This document shows, in pieces, positions 1-12,042 of a stretch of 64,000 bases of DNA. Within the stretch, counting starts at the first letter, position 1. Each line of letters begins with the position of its first letter. The stretch is from Delphinapterus leucas. Lineage: Eukaryota; Chordata; Mammalia; Artiodactyla; Monodontidae. Under the pieces are notes generated by a model that searched no databases, was not told the origin of the DNA, and was given only the letters and a program-made list of their open reading frames with translations. The translations under genes and the position numbers were made by a program. The stretch is taken from the NCBI RefSeq assembly GCF_002288925.2, contig NW_022098072.1, forward strand, positions 19,521,658 to 19,585,657, in the 5' to 3' direction.

Positions 1-1045
1 ACAGAGGATTAATCTCCAAAATTTACAAGCAGCTCATGCAGCTCAATAACAAAAAAAAACCAACCCAATCCAAAAATGGGCAGAAGACCTAAATAGACAT
101 TTCTCCAAAGAAGATATACAGATTGCCAAAAAATACATGAAAGGATTTTCAACATGACTAATCATTAGAGAAATGCAAATCAACACTACAATGAGGTTTC
201 ACTTCACACCAGTCAGAATGGCCATCATCAAAAAATCTACAAACAATAAATGCTGGAGAGGGTGTGGAGAAAAGGGAACCCTCTTGCACTGTTGGTGGGA
301 ATGTAAATTGACACAGCCAGCATGGAGAACAGTATGGAGTTTCCTTAAAAATGTAAAAATAGAGCTTCCATATGAGCCAGCAATCCCACTCCTGGGCATA
401 TACCCTGAGAAAACCATAATTCAAAAAGAGTCATGTACCACAATGTTCACTGCAGCTCTATTTACAATAGCCAGGACATGGAAGCAACCTAAGTGTCTAT
501 CGACAGATGAATGGATAAAGAAAATATGGCACATGTATACAGTGAAATATTACTCAGCCATAAAAAGAAACGAAATTGAGTTATTTGCAGTGAGATGGAT
601 GGACCTAGAGACTGTCACACAGAGTGAAGTAAGTCAGAAACAGAAAAATAAATACCATATGCTAACACATATACATGGAATCTAAAAAAAAAAAAAAAGG
701 TTCTGAAGAACCTAGGGGCAGGACAGGAATAAAGATGCAGACATAGAGAATGGACTTGAGGACACGGGGAGGGGGAAGGGTAAGCTGGGACGAAGTGAGA
801 GAGTGTCATGGACAATTATGCACTACCAAATATAAAATAGATAGCTAGTGGGAAGCAGTCGCATAGCCCTGGGAGATCAGCTCGGTGCTTTGTGACCACC
901 TAGAGGGGTGGGATAGGGAGGGTGGAGGGAGACGCAAGAGGGAGGAGATATGGGGATATATGTATATGCATAGCTGATTCACTTTGTTATAAAGCAGAAA
1001 CTAACACACCATTGTAAAGCAATTATACTCCAATAAAGATGTTTA
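1..1045 (+). mobile_element. L1 retrotransposon, 3' end (ORF2 C-terminus, 3' UTR, poly(A) signal)
   Basis: The window opens inside L1 ORF2. The C-terminal frame is open from about 173 to a TAA at 683-685 and contains the Cys-rich motif [19 protein letters not shown] and the block [14 protein letters not shown]. The 3' UTR holds an A-rich tract at 686-698, a G-rich stretch, and the typical terminus gctgattcactttgttata ending in ccaataaagatg. Compared with the full-length copy at 47171 it keeps five codons (Ser-Thr-Asn-Asn-Lys region) that the other copy lost before the Cys motif. The 5' end lies outside the window, so length and target-site duplication cannot be judged. Confidence 0.93.
173..685 (+). 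pseudogene. L1 ORF2 C-terminal fragment
   Basis: This is the last 170 or so codons of an L1 ORF2 reading frame, open to its natural TAA stop. It contains the RMAI(I)KK segment, the C-terminal Cys/His-rich motif and the conserved [13 protein letters not shown] and [18 protein letters not shown] segments. The endonuclease and reverse transcriptase parts are not in the window. As a retrotransposon fragment inside a host intron it is not expected to make a functional product. Confidence 0.8.
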
Positions 1046-1052
1046 AAAAACA

Positions 1053-1241
1053 AATCTGCCTGCCAATCAATGCAGGGGACACTGGTTCGATCCCTGGTCC
1101 AGGAAGATGCTACATGCTGCAGAGCACCTAAGGCCGTGTGCCACAACTACTGAGGCTGCGCTCTAGAGCCCGCGTGCTGCAACTACTGTCCCCTGCATTG
1201 GCAGGTGGATTCTTAATCACCGCACCACCAGGGAAGTCCCT
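1053..1241. mobile_element. CHR-2-type SINE, folded back on itself
   Basis: From 1053 to 1187 the sequence reads forward through a CHR SINE from about its 28th base, including the B-box region ggttcgatccctgg. At 1188 it switches to the opposite strand and runs from about SINE base 54 back to base 1, ending ccaccagggaagtccct at 1241. Bases 28-54 are therefore present in both orientations. The forward part abuts the L1 tail and lacks its own 5' end, and neither arm has the 3' A-rich tail. Confidence 0.8.
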
Positions 1242-2954
1242 AAAAACATTTTAAGAAACATTATTCTGAATAACTAGACACTACTTGACACTGTCAACAC
1301 ATAATTATCCTGCTGGTTAACTAGATGCTTTTTATGAGGAGAGGTAGTTAACTAAGTATGTGGTTTCTGGAAACAGTTTAAGCTGGGCTGCTTTCTACCA
1401 GAGAAGCAAAGGGCAAACCTTGCTAGGCCTGCTTATCTAGGTCTCTAAAAGTACTTTTTGTTTGGGTATCACAAAAGGGGTTAAAAATACTTGAGACTAC
1501 CAAAAAAGCCTAATAAGACATCTGGGTGCTGTGGCTGTCACTGTCAGGGCAGCCTCGGAGGGAATGCCCGTATCAGTTCAGTTTATCAGATGGACAGCTG
1601 ATCAACATTAAACAGATTTGCTCTGGGCAGACTGAGCTGAGCTTCCTGACATGAATTCCAATGAGAGCCCTCTGCACTCTACCACTGAGCTCTGACATTT
1701 TTTACTGTTACAGCTCCCTGGACATATGGGAATCCCTAGTGATGAGCACATAAAGCTGCCTCTAACTCAAGTGACGGCTCATTTCCCCCAGTTGAAGGCA
1801 GACATTAATATCCTGAGGAGATCAGACCCGCCTCTCTGACCCCCATCTACCGAAGCAAAACGACTGTCCTATTTCTTCATTTAATAAGCTTTTAATAAAG
1901 AAAAGCAAAACCCCCTCTCTGACTGCAGCACAGTTCTACATGAAAAGGTTATACAAATACATCTGATTCTGTGTCAAAGTTTCCAAAATACCTGTCCCCC
2001 TCCCCACTGGAGTGTAGATTCTGTCACTTGCCCTCCCACAGTGCTCATTCTTTCTGCTGCAGTACAGGAGTTTGGTTCTCTGCTCCGATAATTATGAGCC
2101 GTCTCTACATTATGGCAGGTGGAGGATTAAAGAACTGATTACAAAGAGCACGCTGGTGTTTCCATTTTCATTACAAACCTCTTTCTTCGAAGGTTCATCA
2201 TTTAGCTATGAAATCTGCTACAGGCTCAACCAGACTGGGAGAAATGACAGTCCAGTGAAACCCAGATAATACACCAGAAAATGCTTGGGAGCTAGGTTAG
2301 AATAGGAGAAAGCTAAAAATATTTGGTGAATTGGAGTTCCCATGCATAGTTTGGTTTTAGGAGGGATGAAAGGAAGAATGTGTGATGGCAAACGAAGAAG
2401 ACAAGCAGATTTTTACCTGTGAATCTTGGAGATTGTTTAAAAATACGGGGAATCAGAATCATTACTGAACTTTAGTGCTGGGCCCAATACCTATTGGCAG
2501 GGCTCTGTGAGTTCTGAATTGTTCATGATAGGAAAGCAAGTAGGGGTTAGGAGAAATGCAAAGGCTGCATGTTAAATGGGGCACAGGAAGCACTGTGGGA
2601 TGGAAATGTCATTCTGCAAAGACCTCTCCAACTGAATAACAGGAGGCAATGATGTCTGAAAAGGCAACTTTGGCAGGCTTCGTTTAGACCATGAAATGTG
2701 TCTAAGGCTAGGAAATGTGAAGGTAAGGTGAGCATAAAGGGGCAAAGATTTGTTTCCTATGAAAAAAGGGTGTCAGGGTATAGGCTACAAAGTGATATGC
2801 TTTAAATTCGATTGCTTACACTTGCTATCTAATCAACCTAGGAATCTAGAGTCATAGATCCTAAATGTTCCCCCAAATATTTTGTGAATAAAAGTAGAGT
2901 GGTTCCCCTACACGTTTAAACTACAGACAATAAAAACCATGGACAGGTACTCAG
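1242..2954. other. Intron, no feature recognised
   Basis: Unique-looking sequence without a recognisable repeat, RNA gene or coding signal. Short open frames here have no recognisable protein similarity. Confidence 0.5.
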
Positions 2955-3085
2955 TGTGCACAATTCATAACCTACTACACCCCAGATATTATGATTTTTA
3001 AAAAATAGAATCTCATTTAATCTTCACCAAGTTTAGTTATTAACCCTATTTTACAGATGAAGAAATAGATTTCCACAGGGGAAAG
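2955..3085 (-). repeat. MIR SINE fragment
   Basis: The segment aatctcatttaatcttcacc followed by ttttacagatgaagaaa is the reverse complement of the central MIR core. Divergent and partial. Confidence 0.45.
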
Positions 3086-3282
3086 AAATGCCAGAGAGCC
3101 TCTACAGGAAATACTATCCAAGAGAGGGAAAGACATACAATCTGAACATTAAATGAAAGGAATATTTAAAAATCAAATGGCATTTCTAAATACCACTTTA
3201 AACAATTAGATCCTACAAAATACTCTTGTTACCATGCATAAAATTATTTTCAGACTATAGTTCACTGAAGCCTACTTTATCT

Positions 3283-3445
3283 TCATTTTAAAAACAGCTT
3301 TATTGAGATATAATTTATATATCATAAAATTCACCTATTTTTAACTGTACAATTCACTGAATTTTAGTATTTACAGAGTTGTACAACCATCACTACAACC
3401 TAATTTTAGAACATTTCCATCACCCTAAAAAATAAACCTCATGCT
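3283..3445 (-). repeat. Old L1 (L1M-type) 3' UTR fragment
   Basis: The run aaacagctttattgagata through gttgtacaaccatcac and atttccatcaccctaaaaa matches, from memory, the reverse complement of an ancient mammalian L1 3' UTR. It is diverged, with no clear target-site duplication. Confidence 0.65.
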
Positions 3446-4324
3446 CATTTAGAGTCATTCTTAATTTAGGCTATTTGTCTTGATTTTTGTTTTAATTTTT
3501 CAAGTATTTAAAAATTTAAATGAAATTAATTATAAAGAGCAACAATTATAAAATGGAAATGTCAACATACTTTTACTGAAAAAATATTACAATCTGTGAC
3601 AAAGAGTGAAATGTCCACATGATATACATGTTCTTCAAAGCCAAATATAAATGACAGATCTATCAGGTATCTGAAAGTAATGCTTGTTTTTAAAAAACTG
3701 ACTATAAGGTATCTCAAAGGACATATGCAGAAAATGGTATCCATACACAGCTTTCAAGCAAATTACTTTGAAAGACAAATGTATAGTTTGTTTATTCACC
3801 AATAAATAAACAAACAAACAAACCGTATTACTTTATAATCACACCCCACACCCCAGGCAACCTTTAAGTTTCAATTTCTCCTTTAGTGTGTTTCTATTTA
3901 CATCCAAAGAAACAACAGAAATGTTCAAAAGGCTGCCACAGGAAAGCTGCAAGGAAAGGAGTAATACATACATAAGAAGTAATGAAAAACTCTGTGAATC
4001 ACAGTTTAGATGCGATAAAAAGCTATCTCCATTTGTTTTTTCAAACCGTACTACTTTATTTAATTCCAATATGGACTTAATGTGTGTTCACTGGAATGAA
4101 AATCCATGACTACTGATTTCAAGTGAAACAAGCATGCCATTCAAATTTCTTTTTCATAGAAAGTTGGTACAGGAAGATTAAAAGGTAGGATTAAAACTCA
4201 CCTTTAAAATATCACAGCAATTAAATGGTCTACTTACAAAAATAAATCATACAAGTCAGATGAGAAAATATTCTTACTGTAAAAAAATCAAAACAATACA
4301 AAAGTATACTGAGATAAGCTGTTC
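3446..4324. other. Intron, AT-rich, no feature recognised
   Basis: AT-rich unique sequence with small AAAC/TAAA runs near 3800-3825. Short open frames on both strands carry no family signature. Confidence 0.5.
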
Positions 4325-4590
4325 AGTGTGATAGACGCTAACCACATGCAGCTATTAAGCACTGAAAACGTCGCTGGTCTGAACTGGGATGTCCTTAAGC
4401 ACTAAAGACAGTCAAAATTTTTTAACAATCTCAATAATAAGTGCTTTATATTGAAGATGTTAAAATGATAATATTTTAGCTATGTTAGTTTAAATAAAAT
4501 ATATTGCTAACATTAATTAAACACATTTTCTTTTACATTTTTAGTATGTTTACTAGCAAATTTAAAATTATATTCCTGTGGGGTCCTACC
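4325..4590 (+). mobile_element. Ancient hAT-type non-autonomous DNA transposon relic
   Basis: The order ccacatgcagctattaagca, then ttaaataaaatatattgcta, then tactagcaaatttaaaatta follows a common mammalian MER-type element whose consensus I recall as tggctattgagcacttgaaa through ggctactagaaaatttaaaa. The exact family name is not certain, and no 8-bp target duplication was established. Confidence 0.45.
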
Positions 4591-4694
4591 AGGTTCATTA
4601 TCCCTCCATCTTACTTTCTTCCCCAGAAGTTCTCTCCCTTACAGTTTAGCATATTTTCTTTCAGACTTCTGCTATATGTTTTTAAGATGTTTAT

Positions 4695-5060
4695 AAACAT
4701 ACAGCAAATGCAATGCATTTATAAACAGAGCAAATGCCATGCATTTTCCTATAAAAATGAGTTCATACTGTATATATATTGTACTGTAACTTGCTTTATT
4801 CACTTAAGGTAGTTTGTAGAATTTTCTTGTCATTACATATGGGACTACTTAATTCTTTTTAATGATAGATATTTATGGATATACCATAATGTTCTCCAGA
4901 CCCCATTAATAAATATTTAGGTCATTTCCTATTTTCTCATATTATAAACAATATTTCAGTGAACATCCTCATACATATATCTATGTGCATAATGTGGAAG
5001 TATTTCTGTAGGATAAACCCCCTAAGAAGTGAAATTGTGTTAGATATTGCTAAACGGGCT
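4695..5060 (-). repeat. Old L1 (L1M) fragment from the ORF2 3' region
   Basis: On the minus strand this reads through the degenerate ORF2 end. Key segments on the plus strand are gatataccataatgttctcc, gtgaacatcctcatacatat and tctgtaggataaaccccctaag, the usual landmarks of old L1 copies in reverse orientation. Confidence 0.6.
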
Positions 5061-5627
5061 ATTCTACTTACAAAATAAAAAGAAAAATGATCTGGTTTGT
5101 GGCAGTCCATAATTTCTCCATGAGTCTCTGAAATGACAAGGACATAAGCTTCATGTCAGAGACTCAGGGAAGAAAAACAATTCTAAGCTATGTCCTGAAG
5201 TCAGCCCAGACTTAGCCAATTGATTATTGTGGTGAACACCTTTTGGGTGATCACCCTGATAATGATTCCCTTTTCTCTGGAAATGCTGCCTCCTCATCCC
5301 CTACTGAGATCATAACGTGGGTAGTAGCTGTCATGTCTCTTCTATGTGGCCTCAGTCTCTCCAACCCTGGCTGAGTGGCCTAGAGCTGAGCACCTGGCCT
5401 AATTAAGGGCACTCAGATTCTTTCTTCAGGGAATCTGAAATTCAGGTTTGTCTGGGAATTGCAAAAGGCAATGCTCCAAAGCAGCATTTATGATCTTCAG
5501 ATATTCAAGCATCATACTCAAGTATGCAGTCATTTCTGCATATACCACGTATACTCTTATCTATTTAAGGTTTTCTTTAAATCTTATCTTCAAGTTCTCT
5601 TTTAGGATTTGTTTAGAGACACCTTAT
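5061..5627. other. Intron, mostly unrecognised; small inverted repeat
   Basis: Contains a perfect 10-bp inverted repeat, gagtctctga at 5122-5131 and its complement at 5156-5165, with a 24-nt loop. The part near 5360-5440 resembles an old interspersed repeat that I cannot name. Confidence 0.4.
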
Positions 5628-5870
5628 GGCAAAGAGCTTAAGAGTGCAGATTCTGTAGCCAGACTGCCTAGATCCATATCTCAGCTCTGCTATTTATTAC
5701 CTGTGTGATCTTGAACAATTTGCTCAACCACTCTCAGTGCCTAGTCTTTTCATCTGTAAAATGGGGATAACAAAAGCACATGTCAGTGTTGTGGGCGTCT
5801 GATGACTGTATGTATACTTTTTAGAACAATAACATCACATAGTAAGGGCTCAATAAACATTAACTATTAC
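5628..5870 (+). repeat. MIR SINE
   Basis: Clear MIR order: gcagattctgtagccagactgccta, ctctgctatttattacctgtgtgatc, catctgtaaaatggggataa, then the degenerate 3' end with caataaacattaac. Confidence 0.7.
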
Positions 5871-6629
5871 TGCTTTTAAATCAATTCACCTTTCAATTAA
5901 AATAAAGCTTGAGAGGAGACTTTATATCCCAATTATCTCGTTAGTACATGTCAGGAGTGAGGCACCTACAGAGCAGCAAGACCTGAACCTGTGGTGACAG
6001 GGAGTCATCCACTACAGTACCACAGGCATTCTTACAGGGGCATCCTGGGCTTGGTATAGACCACAGAGTCCCCTGGACTTCTGGGTGCCTCCCTTGGTGA
6101 CGGGCAATCCTTTCCTATCTCTCTAGTTCAATCCCACTCCCTACCCCTGTCCAGCCCTTGAAGTTCTTCTATGAATCTTTGTAAAAATTCACTGATCTAG
6201 ACTAACACATCTATATTACAGATGAGGGATCAGTAGATTGAAAAGGTCTACTGAATTACTTAAGGTCCCATGGGTTGTAGATATTAGAACTAAAATCCAG
6301 GTGCCCTAACTCCCATCCTGTGTTTTTTCTTCTATACTCATTAAGTTTGTTTTATGATCAAAGAAAATACTTTTTTCATATTGATACCTCACCTACTTGA
6401 AAAGAAAACTGCTAAGAATTGCAAGTAATCTCAATGGTTGGGCCAGGTACAACTCCAGAAAGGTGGTAAGCTTGATTTCTGTGTTCCTATCTTCCCACAA
6501 CACTTGAAGTGTGTGTCTTCCTATTCTAATCTTGCCTCCTCACATCAGAACCTTTGGGAATAATTATGAGTTATTTATACTTTACGATGAATTAAGTTTA
6601 TCTAAATAGTGACTTTTGTTATATCAGAA
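5871..6629. other. Intron with weak MIR-like relic
   Basis: No gene signal. Around 6205-6335 (attacagatgagggatca ... ttaaggtcccatgg) there is a weak minus-strand MIR-like segment. The remainder is unrecognised. Confidence 0.35.
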
Positions 6630-6760
6630 AGCTCTAGTTTTAAATCCTGGCTTCATTTCCTATGAGCTGCAAAACCTTAACAAGTTATTTCATCCCTCCC
6701 AAATCTCGGTTTTCTCTTGTTTGAAAATGGGCCAAACAACAGGTATTCCATATGACTTTT
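6630..6760 (+). repeat. MIR SINE fragment
   Basis: Order is taaatcctggcttcatttcc, ttaacaagttatttcatccc, tcggttttctcttgtttgaaaatggg, which follows the MIR core. Confidence 0.55.
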
Positions 6761-6944
6761 GTAAGGAGGAAGTAAACTTCATTCATTGAGCAAGCAATAA
6801 AGATTTATGGAATACTAACTATTGGCTGGGTAACAGACAAGGCTTTTTCCTAATTACACTGATTGCTTAAACGGGTAGACAGATAATGAATGTCTTATTT
6901 TTTTTTCCCATTTTTACATTTACAAAATGGGACTAGTTCTCTAG

Positions 6945-7075
6945 CTCTATTTATTCATTCAAGAGACATTTAGTAAGTACTCCTTACCTGACAGGTACTA
7001 CGCAGGCACGAGGAATACAGAGTAGGCTAAAACACGGTTCCAGAAACCTATACTATTGTGGGAAGGGGCTTGACA
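6945..7075 (-). repeat. L2-type LINE 3' end fragment
   Basis: Begins with atttattcattcaagagacatttagt and continues gtactccttacctgacaggtact, the reverse complement of the L2 terminus (caataaatgtttgttgaatgaat and its upstream). Confidence 0.5.
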
Positions 7076-8024
7076 TGGTTCTTAGACCTTTGAAAGCCAA
7101 ACACCAAATTTAGGACTTTTTTCAGAAAAGAATTATAATGAGGACCTTGGATGCCCATCATCCAATTCTGCTGTCTCAGTTACAGAGGTAGAAATCTAGG
7201 TCCAGAAATTCTAAGTACTTTATTCAAGGCCATACAGGCAGTCATCCATTGTATCTAGGGGTACAACCTTTATCTTCTAATCTTCTCTATATATAATGCT
7301 ACCCCAAGGAGCAGATAAAATAATTTAAGTGTAAGTTTTCTAGATGGAAGTTTCTCAAAAAATTTCTGTTTAGTGACAAAATCAGGTGGCACAGAGTAAT
7401 CATTCTTTTATTATGCTGGAATGTATATGTTCCAGAAATTATAACTTCTTAGTGGTCTTTCATAAATGTATATGCTATGCAGATATTCAATATACAGAAA
7501 TTTTAAAAAACTGAACTAGCATTTGAGAAGCAATCTTAAGAATCAATTAATTTGATTACATGGTATTAAATAATCAAAGAGGATCACAGAGATGAATTTC
7601 ATAATCCAATTTGTGAAATTTTTCTTTTTCTGCATAATAAACAGAAATAGATATATTTGAAAATAGCTCCCGATCACCTCAGAAAATACATTAGCTTTAC
7701 AAAATATGTCAAGTTTGCAAATGTTGGCTTCAAACCCCAAATAGTTCTGAGCATAAGTATCTGGTTTTTATAGAGACTTCTAAGACCACGTTACTTTTGG
7801 TTGCACCCCAGTGATCGCTCTCTTTCCCTGTATGTAACCATGACTTCTCATCCTGGCCTTCTGGAGCCACAGTGCTCACCTCTACTCCTGGAAAGGCAAG
7901 TGATGTGCTTATTTAAATATGCACACATTTTAAGAACATACTTTTTAAACAAACAACTAATAAAATGTACTTTCAAAGAATGGCCAAATGTGCACATGGC
8001 TCTGCCAGTCTTGTATATTGTGAG
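7076..8024. other. Intron, no feature recognised
   Basis: AT-rich unique sequence; no coding, RNA or well-defined repeat signal. Part near 7130-7260 could be an old MIR/L2 relic. Confidence 0.4.
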
Positions 8025-8140
8025 CTGTGATGTGCCAGGCATTGTGCTTGGTGCTGCCTTTACCCTGTAAACACGGTGGAGTACTGTTCCCAAGAAGCTT
8101 AAAGCCTGGCAGGGACAAAAAACATAAACAAAAACAACAA
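8025..8140 (-). repeat. L2-type LINE 3' end fragment
   Basis: gtgccaggcattgtgcttgg followed by aagaagcttaaagcctggcagg matches the reverse-complement L2 pattern. Confidence 0.45.
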
Positions 8141-8305
8141 AACCAGAAACAGACATCTGAATATGCCCCCTGTTCACCCCAAAAAATACATTAACTTTGC
8201 AAAGGGATAAAACTATATATCCCAATCAGGAAACATTTTATTCATGCTTTCAACTGAAATAAAAGGTAGCATCTTAAAAGGTCTGGACTTAAAGAATTAA
8301 ATGAA

Positions 8306-8412
8306 GGGAATTTCCTGGCAGTCCAGTAGTTAGGACTCCGCACTTTCATTGCCATGGGCCCGGTCAGGGAACTAAGATCCCGCAAACCACCCGGCACGGC
8401 CAAAAATAAAAA
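8306..8412 (+). mobile_element. CHR-1-type SINE
   Basis: Starts gggaatttcctggcagtcca, continues ttaggactccgcactttcat and gggaactaagatcccgcaaa, and ends in cggccaaaaataaaa. About 12 bp of the usual B-box region is missing after gggcccggtc. Imperfect flanking duplication: aaagaattaaatgaa at 8291-8305 versus aaagaattatatgga from 8413. Older than the CHR-2-type copies by divergence. Confidence 0.85.
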
Positions 8413-8427
8413 AAAGAATTATATGGA

Positions 8428-8938
8428 GACCTTGAAGCTCATCTAATATACTTTGAACTCATAGACAAGCACTTCTACTCTATAAGACTTTTCAGTAAGC
8501 AAGCAGTTGAGAGTGTGGCTGCCTATATTATTGTGCTTATTCTGAGCAAACTCTGCAATGCCTAACTATCCAAGTAATCTGATTTTTTCCATTTCTTGTG
8601 GGCTTTGTCTTGCCTTTTATGTCTTTATACATTTCCACATTTAATCATCTTGGCACTCTGCCACCATTATTATCTTCCCCACGCTCTGGTCTAGTTAATT
8701 CTTATGTCTACAGTATGATTTTTTTAAAGGAAACCAGCTTCCTTTCACTACTCTGCATTTTTAGACGTTCCTCCAATCAAGTCCAGTCACTTAAAGAGTA
8801 ATCGAAGCCTACGGTAATCATTTAAAAAACACTGGTGACTCTTCTTATAAATGTGTTTGTAAGTTTAAAAAATAAGAAGGTTGTAAGGAATAAGATAAAC
8901 CTAAAATATCTGAGTACAAGTCACCAAATTCCCTTATT
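8428..8938. other. Intron, no feature recognised
   Basis: Unique-looking sequence with no supported feature. Confidence 0.5.
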
Positions 8939-8952
8939 AAAAACCTTGCTGA

Positions 8953-9068
8953 AGAGATATGGGAGCATATGTATATGTATGACTGATTCACTTTGTTATG
9001 GTGCGGAAACTAACACACCATTGTAAAGCAACTGTGCCCCAATAAAGATGTAAAAAAAAAAAAAAACA
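8953..9068 (+). mobile_element. Severely 5'-truncated L1 (3' end only)
   Basis: About 100 bp of L1 3' terminus (gactgattcactttgttatg ... caataaagatg) plus a poly(A). It is flanked by a perfect 14-bp target-site duplication, aaaaaccttgctga, at 8939-8952 and 9069-9082, showing a clean target-primed insertion. Confidence 0.95.
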
Positions 9069-9082
9069 AAAAACCTTGCTGA

Positions 9083-9389
9083 TAGTTGATGATACCAAAT
9101 GGTTCACAAGCTAATTTGGAAGTCGAAGATCAGTAGAATGTAATAAGAAAGGAGAAAGAGTCATTTAATAAACACCCACTCAATTCAGATTATATATAGT
9201 CCCATTACAGTAAACTAAAATATGTTAACCTTAATATATGTATTTCACAACCACATGAAATAGCTCATTCCTGAGTTAATTCATGGGGGAAAAAAACTTT
9301 AAAAGCAAAATACTTGATTATTTGTAATTTAAATGAGTCAGAACAGGTGAAAATTCAGAAAACTGTTAACCTGGGTTATGTGATTATCA
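9083..9389. other. Intron, no feature recognised
   Basis: Unique AT-rich sequence, no supported feature. Confidence 0.5.
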
Positions 9390-9745
9390 TTATTCTCAAT
9401 AAAATTATTAATAGAATACCCACTATGTGTCAGACCCCAGAAATAGAAAATTGTAAGTGTTTTTGGTCTATCCCTGAGTATGTATCGAAGTATGAGTGTA
9501 TATGTATTCTTTCTCTTAAAGTTGTTTAAGACATGGTCTCTGCCCTAAGGGCTCACAGTTTAGTTGGGTATAGATCACAGTGACACAAAAAAATTTAACA
9601 AGGAAACTCTATAGCATCTAGTAAATGTAAAATGAATGCCACAGTCCGTAACTGCAGTAGGGATACACAGCGATGATCACTGAGGATATGGGGGAGTCAT
9701 GGGAAGGCTCCCTGGAAGAGGTAACGGGAGAGCTGGACTTTTCTT
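9390..9745 (-). repeat. L2-type LINE, degraded
   Basis: Reverse-complement L2 landmarks occur in order: acccactatgtgtcagaccc, tctctgccctaagggctcacagttt, and gggaaggctccctggaagag. Divergent and interrupted. Confidence 0.5.
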
Positions 9746-11327
9746 GATCAGTGAGAGCAAGGATGCTGAGGCTCACACCCGCCATGCCAATGCCATGCGT
9801 GGCTGCCACAGCGCTGCTGGGGGTGCGTGTGTGGGAGGGCGGGGGCGGTTCTCCAGTCCGCTTGCTGATGCTACTGCTGCTGCTGGTCCCAACAGGGCTC
9901 ACTGCCCCTGCCAGACAATAAACAAAGTCGACAGCTGCCATGGAATGGTTCGAGAATGGCTGCAGCCAGCAGACAGAAACGGGAATATGGGCGGAGCATA
10001 GGTTTAGGACAAAGGCTTGGGTGTCTCCTCTCAGACAGGGCCTGAGAGGAAAAGAAACGAGAACAATACAAGTAAGGAGGAGAAAAGTCCAGGAACACTT
10101 ATCCTCTGGCCACAGTACCAAATGGCTTGGATAAATTAAGGAGAATGAAATAATGGAATTGCTACTATTTGCCCAAAAGTCATTTTCACCCAGAGACAAA
10201 AGAAAATTAACATGCTTCTTATTTATATTTTGCTTAAGTAAGGTTACCTAAACCAAAGAAATGTGAATTAACAGTTGGGTCTTAGAAACTGCAGTAAAAT
10301 ATTCACTGTCAATTAATTATCAGAATGTCAAGTCATTATACTACCTAATTTCACCAGCATACTTTCATCTGGACACAAGTGCCCAGCTTGTGGTCTAAAA
10401 CAGAGGCCTACATATTAATCAAAGTGAAGTGACAGAATTAACTCAGATTGAAAGCAGAGAAATGAATAAGCTAACTTAGCCCTTTGTCTTCAATCTCATT
10501 CTAAAGAGAAGAATGCAGTGAAGACTTTATCAGGGGAGGTGATACAGAGAACACCCTGGCTTGCCCTTTTAGCAAGCCCTCTTGAAAGATAAAAATGTAC
10601 CCACAGTTCAGCCTCACTGGGTCTTAGGTTTAGGCAATAATTTAGATAGTTCCTAATTGAACTGCCTTCTGCTGTAAAGGTCTTGCCCTTCTCCATAGGA
10701 AAGGACTAAGCCAGGAGTCCCGAGAGAGGGGCCTGAGAGGGGATTGCTGGTGAAGTTTTGGTGCCCACAGAGAGAAAAGGGCAGGATGTTGGGGTGTTCC
10801 TCAGGGGGCTAAAGGTAAGTGGCTGTCATTCTGAATCCCTGCTAATAACCACAGTTCAATTTCTCTGTATTTCTACAAACACTTTATAGTTATTCGAATC
10901 ATATTATTAATGGCATATCTTGAGTAATTTTATGGTACTACCTTTTGTTGCATATTTATCATGTTAAATTATCAATTATGAACATTTATTCATATAATAT
11001 TTGATTTAAATCCTAAAGCAAGATCTAGAGTAACCTACCCAGCAATATCTGTATATGGTTTTTACTGATTGATAATATATTAAAGTCAAAAGAAAATTAC
11101 ATTAAATTTTGCTCATTACAAAACACATTTAAAATTCAAGTTCATTTAGAAAAAAATAAGCATGTTTTAATATTCTGTTTCTTTCTTCTCTAAAGCACAA
11201 TTTCGATAGGATCTAGGGTTAAAAAAAATGAGTAAAACACAGTACATTCCTTGAAGGGTTTGTAATCTGATTATGTGAAAGACAAAAGCAGATAATGTCA
11301 ACAAAGCATGGTAAATACACTGCAGTT
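9746..11327. other. Intron; no gene, locally GC-richer
   Basis: A GC-richer patch at about 9770-9910 (with ctgctgctgctgg-like bases near 9870) gives long open frames on both strands, up to about 190 codons. They have no recognisable domain and overlap each other, so they are read as chance. The rest to 11327 is unrecognised. Confidence 0.45.
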
Positions 11328-11562
11328 ATTAAGAATATGAGTTTGGAGTAAGAAAGACCTGGTTTAAATCCCAGATCTGCCACTTACGGCTGTATGATCT
11401 TGGCTAAATTATTTAATGCCCCCAACCTTTACTGTCCTCATCTATCACTACTGACCCTTTAAGACTGTTGTGAGACATGAATGAGATCACATGTGTAAAG
11501 TGCTTTCAACACCATGCCTGGCACATGGTCTGTACCCAGTGCATGGTAGCTATTACTGCTAT
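11328..11562 (+). repeat. MIR SINE
   Basis: Order: gacctggtttaaatcccaga, ctgccacttacggctgtatgatc, gtcctcatctatcac, gactgttgtgagacatgaatgag, catgcctggcacatgg. A near-complete MIR. Confidence 0.75.
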
Positions 11563-11569
11563 CACCACT

Positions 11570-11795
11570 AATATTTGTATAGTCTTATGCACAGTGTGCT
11601 ATGGGAGCCCAGAAAAGGGATACTTAGCTTAGCCTGGGGATCAGGGAAGGTTTTCTGGAGAAGATGAGAGCTAAGCTGTGTCTTAAGGAATAGGTAAGAG
11701 TCAGATGAAAAGAAGTAGGAATGGCATTCCATGCTGAGGAAACAGCACAGTATACAGGGCACTGCAAATATTTGGTATTTGCTGGCAGGTCTAGT
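11570..11795 (-). repeat. L2-type LINE fragment
   Basis: Segments gggatcagggaaggttttctgg, gagctaagctgtgtcttaagga and aatggcattccatgctgagg are the reverse complement of the L2 internal region as I recall it. Confidence 0.5.
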
Positions 11796-12042
11796 ACAAG
11801 AATAGATGTCACTCAGTTCCCCCTTTCCTTGGCATCCTATAGCATAGCTGCTTCTTTCTCCACATAGTTTACCATCTATCCTCCCCAGAAATACCCAGCC
11901 TACCCCTGACAGCTACGTTGGCTTTGTCCTCTAAGGATAATTCAGCCTTACAAAGAAAAGCAGACCAGGCCTCTCTAGAACCTTACCAGAACCTGCTCTT
12001 TCCCTTTGTGACATGAGAATGGGTAAACTGCAGAGGAATGTA

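Noticed and set aside
9618..10199. 193-codon open frame on the minus strand, the longest outside L1
   Set aside because: It overlaps long frames in other phases over a GC-richer patch and partly an L2-like relic, and shows no domain, signal or known motif.
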